Below are positions 27,187 to 34,807 of a DNA stretch of 64,000 bases, piece after piece. Both the position numbers and the translations under genes were made by a program. The stretch is taken from positions 2,728,001 to 2,792,000 of the forward strand of contig OZ244625.1 of NCBI GenBank assembly GCA_965218555.1, read 5' to 3'. Position 1 is the first letter of the stretch; every line of letters begins with the position of its first letter. This DNA is from JAPPLB01 sp965218555. GTDB lineage: Bacteria; Acidobacteriota; Terriglobia; Bryobacterales; UBA6623. The notes beneath the pieces are model-generated. The model searched no databases and was not told where the DNA came from. It worked only from the letters and a program-made list of their open reading frames with translations.

Positions 27187-27830
27187 GTCGCTAGGGCCTC
27201 GGCGAGCTGCTTCATCGCGGCGGCCGCTTCGCCTGGATTGGGGTCTCGGGCAATGGCTCCGCCGACGATGACGACGTCGGCGCCGGCTTTGATGACCGCG
27301 GGCATGGTATCGAGCGTAACGCCGCCGGCGACAGCGAGCCGGCACACCGTTTGCCGGCGCACTTCGGCCAGCGGCTGGGCATCGGCCTTTCGAGCGCCCT
27401 GTCGATCAAAAGCGGTATGCAGACAGAGGATCGGAACGCCGAGCGCCTCGAGTTCGCGGCAGCGGCGAACCGGGTCGGGCGCATTGATCAGGTCGGCCAT
27501 CACTTTGCCGCCGTGTTCCGCGGCGGCCTCCAGGGCCGCCTGAACCGTCACGTCGGTGGCAACCCCGAGTAGGGTTACGATATCCGCGCCGTGCGCGAAG
27601 CCGCTGCTTGCCTCGACCCCGCCGGCGTCCATGATCTTGAGGTCGGCGACACAGGTCTTGTCCGGGTATCTCGACTTGATCCGTTCGACCGCCCCCAAGC
27701 CCTCTTCGAAGATCAGCGGGGTGCCGATCTCGACGATGTCGGCATACGGGTGAACCTGCTCCATCAGGCGCAGGGCTTCCTTGACCCTCAGGCAGTCGAG
27801 AGCGACTTGCAGCTCAAGTTTCCGGGCCAT
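27183..27830 (-). CDS. hxlA: 3-hexulose-6-phosphate synthase
   Basis: Aldol-condenses formaldehyde with ribulose-5-phosphate. It is an orotidine-phosphate-decarboxylase superfamily barrel of 215 residues. LQVALDC, DIVEIGTPLIFEEGLGAVE, CVADLKIMDAGGVEA (DxKxxD motif) and GGVTLDTMPAVIKAGADVVIVGGAI are family signatures. I start at MARKLELQVALDC. It overlaps the upstream radical SAM gene by 17 bases and hxlB by four. The related 3-keto-L-gulonate-6-phosphate decarboxylase is the main alternative, but the adjacent SIS isomerase supports the formaldehyde pathway. Confidence 0.88.
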   Translation of the reverse strand: MARKLELQVALDCLRVKEALRLMEQVHPYADIVEIGTPLIFEEGLGAVERIKSRYPDKTCVADLKIMDAGGVEASSGFAHGADIVTLLGVATDVTVQAALEAAAEHGGKVMADLINAPDPVRRCRELEALGVPILCLHTAFDRQGARKADAQPLAEVRRQTVCRLAVAGGVTLDTMPAVIKAGADVVIVGGAIARDPNPGEAAAAMKQLAEALAT

Positions 27831-28977
27831 CTTGCTCAACCAACGAGTTGACTTTTGCGAGTCGAGGACGTTCCGCCAGGGCCTTGGCCGCAATCTTCAC
27901 CACTTTCGGAAAACGATAGATCGTCGAAGCGTAGTGGCCGCATTCGTGGGTGCAGAAGCAGCCGTCCGCGGCCTTGTGCGCCACTTTGCGCGCCTCATCC
28001 GTGAACCACAAGCGCCGGAAATCGTAGTCCACATCGCGCAGATTGCCGAGCTTCGAGTTCTTGATCTCGCACTCGACCACATCGCCGTTGCTGTAGATGA
28101 CGCCGGCCAACCGCCCCGAAACGCACGAGAACTGCGCCCGCTGCCGGACGACGGTCCTTTCGACGGTGCGGCGAACCTCCTGGTCGAGGATGTGGTTCGC
28201 GCCGGTGTACTCGCTCGGGCCCGCGTGTGAGATGCGTCCCGCCTTGAAGTCGTCCTCCATGCGATCCATCAGCCGCCGGTAGATCGCCGGATCGACCGCG
28301 GTCTGCTCCGGGTCGAGCGGATGACCGCGGCAATAGTTGAACGAAGCTCCGTCCGGCTGAAAGCGGCGTTGCAGCTCTTCATAGATCTCGACGATGCGGT
28401 TCTGGTTCTCTTTCATCACCGTCGTCAGGGTGTGAACGATCAGGTTGCGGAACCGCTTCCGTAACGGCTGGATCGCATCGAGCGTTTCAAGCAGGCGCTG
28501 ATGCCCCCTCGTCTTGCCTCGAATCCGGTCATGGATCTCTTCGTCGATGTGATCGACGCTGAGGTTCAGATGGAAGCGCATGGCCGGCGCTTTTGTCAGC
28601 GTCTCTTCCAGGATCTCGACCGTGCGCCCGGTGTGCTGGCCATTGGTCGGCACGTAAACGTTCGCAACGTCGTTCCGGCGGGCCGCGGCAAGCAGGATGT
28701 CAGCCAGGTCCGCGCGCAGGAACGGTTCGCCGCCGCCGATGAAGAGGTTGAAGATTTCGCCCATCGAGGCGAGCGTCTTGTCGAACTCTTCCAGGCTGAA
28801 GTCGCGGTTCGGCTTGGGATTCAGCTCTTCCCAGTAGAAGCAATGGATGCACTGCTCGTCGCAGCGGGTCGTCACGTAGAGCGTGACGAACGGTGGTGTA
28901 ACGCGGCGGCCGCCGAGGGTGCGCAAACGCGTGCGGAGGAGATGAGGCAGGTAAGAGCGCGTCCGTGTAGGGTTCAT
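27814..28977 (-). CDS. Radical SAM protein with SPASM-like C-terminus
   Basis: Cysteines 39, 43 and 46 (TTRCDEQCIHCFYWEEL) bind the SAM cluster when started at MNPTRTRSYLPHL, which overlaps mobA by four bases. IGGGEPFLR and NLSVDHIDEEIHDRIRG are typical radical SAM strands. The C-terminal cysteines in CVSGRLAGVIYSNGDVVECE and CFCTHECG suggest a SPASM or twitch domain with an auxiliary cluster. The substrate is unknown. It is embedded between mobA and the formaldehyde-fixing hxlAB. Confidence 0.85.
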   Translation of the reverse strand: MNPTRTRSYLPHLLRTRLRTLGGRRVTPPFVTLYVTTRCDEQCIHCFYWEELNPKPNRDFSLEEFDKTLASMGEIFNLFIGGGEPFLRADLADILLAAARRNDVANVYVPTNGQHTGRTVEILEETLTKAPAMRFHLNLSVDHIDEEIHDRIRGKTRGHQRLLETLDAIQPLRKRFRNLIVHTLTTVMKENQNRIVEIYEELQRRFQPDGASFNYCRGHPLDPEQTAVDPAIYRRLMDRMEDDFKAGRISHAGPSEYTGANHILDQEVRRTVERTVVRQRAQFSCVSGRLAGVIYSNGDVVECEIKNSKLGNLRDVDYDFRRLWFTDEARKVAHKAADGCFCTHECGHYASTIYRFPKVVKIAAKALAERPRLAKVNSLVEQDGPET

Positions 28978-29606
28978 CGCGTTCCCTGACCGCTGATGTC
29001 CAGGCCGGCCTGTTCGAGATCGCGGGGGTGGTTCAGGTTTGTGAAAGCGCGGCCGGCGGGATCGACAATAGCGTAGTCGGCGGGCATCAGCCGGAACACC
29101 TTCAAACCATCCAACGCTTTCATGACTTTGTGGACGCCGCTTTCGACCGCCTGCCGAACAGCGATCCGAGCTGTCGATCGGTAGACGGCGCAAAGCGGTT
29201 CGGGACGGCCCTCGCCGTCATAGGGCAACACGATGTCTTCAGAGCAATGCGCGGTCCGATCGACGAGCGACCGAAACAGTTCCGTCGTGACGCAGGGCAT
29301 GTCACAGGCCGCGATCAGGTTCCAGTCGTGCGTCGAGTCATCGAGAGCCGCCAGCAGCCCACCCAGCGGCCCGAAATCCGCAACAGCGTCGGGAATGACC
29401 GGCGGACCCAGGCAACCGTACTTCGCCGGAGGCCCGACAAGGGTCACGGAATCGACGACCGGCCGCATGCATGCGGCGATTCGGACGGCAAGCGGCTGCC
29501 CCTCGATCTCGAGCAGCGCCTTGTCCTGCCCGAAGCGCGAACTCTTCCCGCCAACCAGGATGTATCCCCCCACCGACAATGAGGCGATAGTACCACGGCG
29601 GCGCAA
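28974..29606 (-). CDS. mobA: Molybdenum cofactor guanylyltransferase (MobA)
   Basis: Transfers GMP from GTP to molybdopterin to form the guanine dinucleotide cofactor. The N-terminal GGKSSRFGQDKALLEIEG is the nucleotide-binding signature (LxGGxSxRxGxDK). FGPLGGLLAAL, NLIAACDMPCV and NLNHPRDLEQA complete the family pattern. The listed start is TTG at 29606; TTG at 29579 or GTG at 29573 would begin closer to the conserved GGYILVGG and may be correct. It is the first gene of a four-gene operon with a radical SAM protein and hxlAB. Confidence 0.87.
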   Translation of the reverse strand: MRRRGTIASLSVGGYILVGGKSSRFGQDKALLEIEGQPLAVRIAACMRPVVDSVTLVGPPAKYGCLGPPVIPDAVADFGPLGGLLAALDDSTHDWNLIAACDMPCVTTELFRSLVDRTAHCSEDIVLPYDGEGRPEPLCAVYRSTARIAVRQAVESGVHKVMKALDGLKVFRLMPADYAIVDPAGRAFTNLNHPRDLEQAGLDISGQGTR

Positions 29607-29749
29607 TTCGGTCCGACCGGGAGGAGGTGACGAAAGATTGCCAAGCCTCCGCTGAGCCCGAACCGGTCCGCACGGCGCCCGCAGGTTATGCTTGTACCTG
29701 TGCTCAAAACGCGCCGTGGCCTCCGGCCCGGCGGAAAAGCGTCTCGCAA

Positions 29750-30874
29750 ATGAAGATTGAACGTGTGATCACCCAGATTCTGCGGCTGCCCGAGGTGGCC
29801 GACAAGTGTGCGGGCACCCAGGATACCCTGCTCGTCCGTATCCGGACCGACTCCGGCCTGGAGGGCATCGGCGAAGTCGACTCCAGCCCGGAAGTGGCCA
29901 AGGCGGTCATCGACGCGCCCTTCAGCCATACCGAGGTCTGCGGATTAAGGGAGTTGTTGATCGGTGAGGATCCTCTCGACACGGAAAGGCTCTGGGACAA
30001 GATGTACTGCGGCTGTGTCTATTTCGGAAGGCGCGGCGTCGCGATTACGGCCATGGCCGGGATTGACCTGGCTCTGTGGGACCTGAAGGGAAAGCATGCC
30101 GGCGCCCCGGTCCATCAACTGCTCGGCGGCAAGCGGCACGACCGCATTCGCGCCTATGCGTCCATCCTGTTCGGCCGTGACGGTTCGGAAACCAGCGAGA
30201 TCGGGCGGCGCTGGATCGAGGCCGGCTACTCGGCGGTCAAGTTCGGCTGGGCGCCGATGGGGGCTTCCGAAGCGGTGGACCTGGATCTGGTCCGCGGAGC
30301 GCGCGCCGGTTGCGGCAACCATACGGTGCTCATCGACGCCGGCTGTGTTTGGGACGCCCGCACGGCGCTGCGAAGGGCGCACCAGTTTGCCGAGTTCGAC
30401 ATCGGCTGGCTCGAGGAGCCTCTCTCACAGGATGATCTCGACGGGTATGTTTGGCTGCGCGACCGATCGCCGGTGCCCATTGCCTCCGGCGAGGGGGAGT
30501 GCGGCCGTTGGGCCTACGATCCTTGGATTAAGCGTCATGCCTTGGACATCTACCAAGTCGACTTGGCGCGAAACGGTTTTACGGACGGTCAAGTCATCCG
30601 CCGCCAGGTGGAGGACGCCGGAGCGCGAGTCGTAAACCACTGCTACAAGACGCCCGTCAGCGTGGCGGCCTGTCTGCACTGGCTGGCGACAGCGCCCTCC
30701 GCGTTCATCTTCGAGGACTGCGTCGAGGATTCGCCGCTGCGCCACGACTTGGCGGTCGAGCGGTTGCAGGCGGAGCCGGATGGCTTGATCACCGTGCCCG
30801 ACCGGCCCGGGCTGGGAGTAACCCTGAACGAGGATTGTGTGCGCGAGTTTCTTGTGGCCGAGAGCGGCGCGTGA
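29750..30874 (+). CDS. Mandelate racemase/muconate-lactonising (enolase superfamily) enzyme
   Basis: A TIM-barrel enzyme that abstracts a proton alpha to a carboxylate, usually an acid-sugar dehydratase. The capping domain is at the N-terminus (MKIERVITQILRLPE). Metal ligands appear in LIDAGCVWD, LEEPLSQDD and ASGEGECGRW, and the late general base region in VNHCYKTPVSVAACLHWL. The usual K-x-K of strand 2 reads VKFGW, so the second lysine is absent, which points away from classic MLE chemistry. I start at ATG 29750 and give 374 residues. It is divergent from mobA. Confidence 0.85.
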   Translation: MKIERVITQILRLPEVADKCAGTQDTLLVRIRTDSGLEGIGEVDSSPEVAKAVIDAPFSHTEVCGLRELLIGEDPLDTERLWDKMYCGCVYFGRRGVAITAMAGIDLALWDLKGKHAGAPVHQLLGGKRHDRIRAYASILFGRDGSETSEIGRRWIEAGYSAVKFGWAPMGASEAVDLDLVRGARAGCGNHTVLIDAGCVWDARTALRRAHQFAEFDIGWLEEPLSQDDLDGYVWLRDRSPVPIASGEGECGRWAYDPWIKRHALDIYQVDLARNGFTDGQVIRRQVEDAGARVVNHCYKTPVSVAACLHWLATAPSAFIFEDCVEDSPLRHDLAVERLQAEPDGLITVPDRPGLGVTLNEDCVREFLVAESGA

Positions 30875-30975
30875 TGAAGCCGCGAGACATCCGGTCTCCC
30901 CGATAGCTGCCCGCGCCCGAGCACCAGGCCCGTCGGCCACTGGGGCCCATGGCTGCCGCGCTCTCCGACCTGCGG

Positions 30976-31200
30976 TCAGGGTAACGTGTTGACCAGTGCT
31001 GCCTCGACGATTCTGCGATCCTGCGTCAACAGCGTAGCGCCGAATACCCGGGCGGTCGCAACAAGGATTCGGTCTGCTGGATCGCGTTGGAAGGAGTCGG
31101 GCAACGTGGCCAGCTCCGCCGCAATGGCCGGGGAGATGCCCTGCCGGCGCACCAGAAGCGGAGCCACCGCCTTGTCCAGCCACGCCCGAAGGGGAATGGT
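30976..31200 (-). pseudogene. C-terminal remnant of a PIN-domain (VapC-like) toxin
   Basis: Residues LDKAVAPLLVRRQGISPAI and DSFQRDPADRILVATARVFGATLLTQDRRIVEAA match the second half of VapC-type ribonucleases, including the acidic DPADRIL pair. The first half, which should carry LDTHxxLW, is missing. The frame runs instead into a copy of the dispersed repeat at 31201. The antitoxin was not found. An intact but different vapBC lies just beyond. Confidence 0.75.
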
Positions 31201-31280
31201 TAGCCTGCATTTCTCACCACATGGCGAGGCGAAGTGCGTGAGAGGGCCGTCAGGACGAGGCGCGAGCCGCTTGGCACTCG
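31201..31280 (+). repeat. Left half of the dispersed repeat
   Basis: It begins TAGCCTGCATTTCTCACCAC, identical to the perfect left end at 43174, and continues through AGGCGCGAGCCGCTTGGC before diverging. No right end follows. It replaces the N-terminus of the PIN gene. Confidence 0.75.
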
Positions 31281-31401
31281 CCAAGTCCTCGCCCTAGGCA
31301 CGGCACCATTTCACCCACTTCGATCAGGTGGGCCAGCTTGTCAGGGCCATCGAATCGGCCGCCGATCATGCTCTTTGGGGGCGGCACCCTCATGTCGGGC
31401 A

Positions 31402-31441
31402 TTGACCGTCATCAAACCAAGGCCTATGCTAGAGCATAGGC
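31402..31441 (+). promoter_or_regulatory. vapBC promoter with overlapping operator palindrome
   Basis: TTGACC (31402-31407) and TATGCT (31425-31430) are separated by 17 bases. A perfect 20-bp palindrome, GCCTATGCTAGAGCATAGGC, spans 31422-31441 and covers the -10. It is 18 bases before the vapB ATG. This fits autoregulation by the VapBC complex. Confidence 0.7.
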
Positions 31442-31459
31442 TAAGAATGAGGATGACAA

Positions 31460-31702
31460 ATGACCGCACTCGAACGTCATGTCCGCTTATTTCGCAATGG
31501 CCGAAACCAGGCACTGCGCATTCCCCGCGAGTTCGAGCTCGAAGGGGATGAGGCGATCCTGCGAAAAGAAAGTGACCGCCTGATCGTGGAACCGGTTCGC
31601 AAAGGGCGGTTACTTGCCCTGCTCAGCACCCTCGAACCTCTAGACGAGCCGTTTGCGGATGTGGACAAAGATCTGGCGCCGCTGGACGATGCAGAGTTCT
31701 GA
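31460..31702 (+). CDS. vapB: VapB-type antitoxin (AbrB/SpoVT fold)
   Basis: An 80-residue antitoxin. The N-terminal swapped-hairpin DNA-binding domain reads VRLFRNGRNQALRIPREFELEGDEAILRK, and the acidic C-terminus (EPLDEPFADVDKDLAPLDDAEF) should wrap and inhibit the PIN toxin. It is followed by vapC after two bases and preceded by an operator-like palindrome. Confidence 0.88.
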   Translation: MTALERHVRLFRNGRNQALRIPREFELEGDEAILRKESDRLIVEPVRKGRLLALLSTLEPLDEPFADVDKDLAPLDDAEF

Positions 31703-31704
31703 AG

Positions 31705-32112
31705 GTGCCGCTACGCTATCTGCTGGACACCAATATCCTGTCGGTTCTGATCCGTGATCCACAGGGAACGGTGGCTCAGCGTATCACCTCGGCTGGTGAA
31801 AGCACGGTCTGCACCAGCATTGTCGTCGCGGCGGAGCTTCGCTTCGGCGCCAAGAAGTCGGGCTCCTCGAAACTCGCCGATCGGATTGACCTAATTCTCT
31901 CGGCGTTGGATATCTTGCCGCTCGAGGTACCCGCCGACCGTCACTATGGAGAGGTCCGGCAGCAGTTGGCGCGCCAAGGCACACCTATCGGCCCCAATGA
32001 CCTGTTGATCGCAGCGCAGGCTCTCGCACTGGACCTCACGGTCGTGACGGCGAATGTAGAGGAGTTCGCCCGCGTACCGGGCCTGATGGTCGAGAACTGG
32101 CTATCCGAATGA
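31705..32112 (+). CDS. vapC: VapC-type PIN-domain ribonuclease toxin
   Basis: Cleaves RNA, typically tRNA or rRNA, when released from VapB. At 135 residues it has the family length. The metal-binding acids appear in YLLDTNILSVL (D8), VVAAELRFGA (E44 region) and IGPNDLLIAAQAL, with a final TANVEEFARVPGL. The start is GTG at 31705, two bases after the vapB stop, so translation is likely coupled. The IS6 element begins 70 bases downstream. Confidence 0.9.
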   Translation: MPLRYLLDTNILSVLIRDPQGTVAQRITSAGESTVCTSIVVAAELRFGAKKSGSSKLADRIDLILSALDILPLEVPADRHYGEVRQQLARQGTPIGPNDLLIAAQALALDLTVVTANVEEFARVPGLMVENWLSE

Positions 32113-32182
32113 CATTTCGAGCGAGTGCCTGTCTAGGGCCGAGTGTTTATGCATAGCTCCAACGGCTTTTACGACAAGCGGG

Positions 32183-33013
32183 GGTTGTGTTGCAACTTTG
32201 GACGACGGCGGCTGGTAGCCTGATGAGATCATGAAGAAGGTAATCCGACCGGCGATCTTCAAGTGGCCACAAACCGAGCCCGAGCTGATTCTTTGCGCCG
32301 TGCGCTGGTGCCTACGGTACTCACTCTCGTTCCGCGATGTCGAAGAGCTGCTCAGCGAGCGCGGCCTGGAGGCGGACCACACGACAATCTGGCGCTGGGT
32401 CCAGCGCTACGGTCCCGAGCTGGAGGAGCGGCTGCGCCGTCATCTCAAGCCAACCAACAACTCCTGGTGTGTCGATGAGACCTACGTTCGTGTCAAGGGT
32501 CGCTGGCGCTACCTCTACCGTGCCATCGATTCCACCGGGGCCACGATCGACTTCGTGCTCTCGGGGTTGCGCGATGCCGCTGCGGCCAAACGCCTGTTGC
32601 GCAAGGTCCTAACGGATCCGCCGCATCCACAGCCCCGCGTCATCAACACCGACCAGGCACGCCTCTACGGCGCGGCGATTTCAGCAGTGAAGGAGGAAGG
32701 AATCCTGCGACGCCGTTGCCGCCACCGGCCTATCCAATACTTGAACAACATCTTGGAGCAGGATCATCGAGCGATCAAACGACGAGTGAAGGCCAAGCAG
32801 GGCTTTCGTGAATTCCACGCGGCGCGGCGAACGATCCAGGGATACGAGGCGATACACATGATCCGGAAGGGGCAGGCGCGGCGGATGAGCGGTTCCGATG
32901 TTCGGCGACAGATTCAGTTCATCAACAAGCTGTTCGGGGTGGCTGTATGAGACGGCGCCCGGTCGACCCAACCAATCGCTCTCCTGCCGCTTTTTGAAAG
33001 TTGCAACACATCC
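32183..33013 (+). mobile_element. IS6-family insertion sequence
   Basis: The inverted ends read GGTTGTGTTGCAACTTT (32183-32199) and, on the other strand, GGATGTGTTGCAACTTT (33013-32997). They fit the GG-NNN-TGTTGCAA ends of IS26/IS240 relatives. The length of 831 bp is typical. The 8-bp flanks do not match, so no target duplication remains, as often happens after IS6 cointegrate rearrangements. It lies between vapC and the selenoprotein gene. Confidence 0.85.
32231..32950 (+). CDS. IS6-family transposase
   Basis: A DDE transposase of 239 residues. The N-terminal helix-turn-helix is LSFRDVEELLSERGLEADHTTIWRWVQRYG. The catalytic core shows WCVDETYVRVKG (first Asp), VINTDQARLYGAAI (second Asp) and NNILEQDHRAIKRRVK (Glu). 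It ends well inside the right inverted repeat. It appears intact, so the element may be active. Confidence 0.93.
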   Translation: MKKVIRPAIFKWPQTEPELILCAVRWCLRYSLSFRDVEELLSERGLEADHTTIWRWVQRYGPELEERLRRHLKPTNNSWCVDETYVRVKGRWRYLYRAIDSTGATIDFVLSGLRDAAAAKRLLRKVLTDPPHPQPRVINTDQARLYGAAISAVKEEGILRRRCRHRPIQYLNNILEQDHRAIKRRVKAKQGFREFHAARRTIQGYEAIHMIRKGQARRMSGSDVRRQIQFINKLFGVAV

Positions 33014-33042
33014 GTTAATACAGAGAGAGGTCACGCACAAAA

Positions 33043-34716
33043 ATGAAACCTTCTCATTTCGCGGCGCTCACACTCGGAATGCTGTTGTCGGCCGCGCCAG
33101 GGGCCGCCCAAAATCGCGGGCCGATGCCGCTGGCCCCCGGAGATCCATTCCCGGAAATCGACGTCCACGATACCGAAGGCAAAAGGTTCAACACACGGAG
33201 CTTCAAGGGCAAATACACGGTCATCGTCAACGGCTGTTTGACTTGACCGCCGTTCATCCGCAACGTCTCCAGGTTGGAGACGATCTATCGAGATTATTCG
33301 CCGAAAGGGGTGCGGTTCGTCTATCTGTACAAGGCGCTGGCGCACCCGGAGCTGAATGGCTACGTCAATCCGCTGACGCTCGAAGAGCGCCTGATGCACA
33401 TCGAGGAGGCGAAGCGGACCTTGGGATCGGAGATTCCCTGGATCGCCGACACGATGACGAATGATCTCAAGCACGTCATCGGCGACCGGCCGAATTCCGA
33501 GTATCTTCTCGACCCCGACGGAAAGGTGCTGCGCGTCCGCGCATGGAGCAATCCGTCGCAACTCCGGCGGGATCTCGAGGAATACGTCGGGCCTGTGAAG
33601 AAGCCGACCGAGGTTGCGGAACTGAACATGACGATCAAGCCGCCGCCGGAGCACGCTCCGACCGGGGTGGTTCCGCGCATCCGGAAGCGAGGGTTCTACC
33701 GCACCTTGCGGACCGAGCCGCAGTTTGAGAAGACCAGCGAGCCGTTCTACGCGAAACTGCGCGCCGAAGCGGAGCGGAAGCTGCTGCGCACCGGGGAAGG
33801 GAAGTTGTACTTGGCGTTCCTGCCGGACCCGATCCACGGCGTTCATTGGAACAACCGAGCGCCGGCGATGGATGTCGAACTGACGCCGCCGGAAGGCATC
33901 GAGATTTCTCCGAGAAAAATGAAGGGGCCGGATGTGAAAGAGGACGCCGACGCGGATCCGCGCGAGTTTCTGGTTGACGTGAAGCTCGACGACACGCGCG
34001 AACCGCTGGGATTGAAATTCCGGTACTTTGCTTGCACGGACGAGTGGTGCCGGCCTGTCACCCAGCAGTATCTGATTACCTGGAATGTGAACCGCGACGC
34101 CGGTCGGGTCGTCTCTCGCCGCATGGACTTCAACAGCTCCGGCCCCGGTCGAATGCGCGGCGGCCGGCCCGGCAGGGGAGGAGAGCCGTTAGGACCGGGC
34201 GCCTTTGGCAACCTGGAGGGAATGATCGAGCGTCTGCTTGCGATGGACACCGACGGCGACGACCGCCTCATTCCGGAGGAGCTCCCCGAGCCGATGCGGC
34301 AGCGATTCGACCGCATGGACGAGAATGGCGACGGCTACGTCGATCCTTCGGAGATCGAGACCATGATGCAGCGTGCCTCCTCGCGCAGAGGCCGCGGCGC
34401 ATGGATGCAGCGCGATGCCGACGGCGACGGCAAGCTGAGCATGGATGAGGTTCCTCCGCGTTTGCAGGAGCGCTTCGAACATCTCGATACGGATGGGGAC
34501 GGGTTCTTGGGCGAGCAAGAGTTCGCTACGATGCGCGGGCGTATGGGCGGGCGGGGGGGCGGCGAACGCGCTGCAAGGATGATGCGCGCCGACACCGACG
34601 GCGGCGGCAAAATCAGCCGGGAGGAGGCTCCGCCTCAGCTCAGACGGCGCTTCGATGCGATGGACTCCGACGGCGACGGCTTCCTGACCCCCGACGAGAT
34701 CCGAGCCGGGCGCTGA
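33043..34716 (+). CDS. Candidate selenoprotein: deiodinase-like thioredoxin fold, DsbD-N-like domain and six EF-hands
   Basis: A continuous frame of 557 codons is interrupted only by TGA at 33244-33246, read here as selenocysteine 68. Residues 1-23 form a signal peptide. C65-L-T-U68-P-P-F matches the CxxU redox site and the SCTUPSF-type motif of iodothyronine deiodinase-like proteins. Family similarity continues past the TGA (IPWIADTMTNDL, EYLLDPDGKVLRVRAW). Residues about 230-350 resemble the DsbD N-terminal domain (GVHWNNRAPAMDVEL, C331-x4-C336). Six EF-hand loops start near 402, 426, 458, 482, 517 and 541, such as DENGDGYVDPSE. A hairpin at 33264-33282 fits a bacterial SECIS. It is probably a periplasmic redox protein. 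The IS6 element ends 30 bases upstream. No sel genes are in the window. Confidence 0.82.
33264..33282 (+). promoter_or_regulatory. Bacterial SECIS-like hairpin after the in-frame TGA
   Basis: CGTCTCC (33264-33270), loop AGGTT (33271-33275) and GGAGACG (33276-33282) make a perfect 7-bp stem. The apical loop begins 24 bases after the TGA and has G as its second base, as described for SelB-recruiting bacterial SECIS elements. It lies within the coding sequence. Confidence 0.75.
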
Positions 34717-34726
34717 CAAGACAGTC

Positions 34727-34806
34727 TTGCCTGCATTGCTCACCCCGTGGCAAGGCGAAGTGCGTGCGCATCACGAATCACGAGACACGAATCACGGCCT
34801 TTACCC
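34727..34806 (+). repeat. Left-end fragment of the dispersed repeat
   Basis: TTGCCTGCATTGCTCACCCC followed by GTGGCAAGGCGAAGTGCGTG and a CACGAATCACGAGACACGAA tract, then CCTTTACCCATCAAGC. No right end is seen. It fills the gap between the selenoprotein and aminotransferase genes, which are convergent. Confidence 0.65.
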
Positions 34807-34807
34807 A

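Noticed and set aside
33274..34716. A separate gene starting at TTG 33274 after a short upstream gene
   Set aside because: The start would lie within the SECIS-like hairpin and the signal peptide and redox motif would be lost. Frame continuity and family similarity across the TGA favour one selenoprotein.
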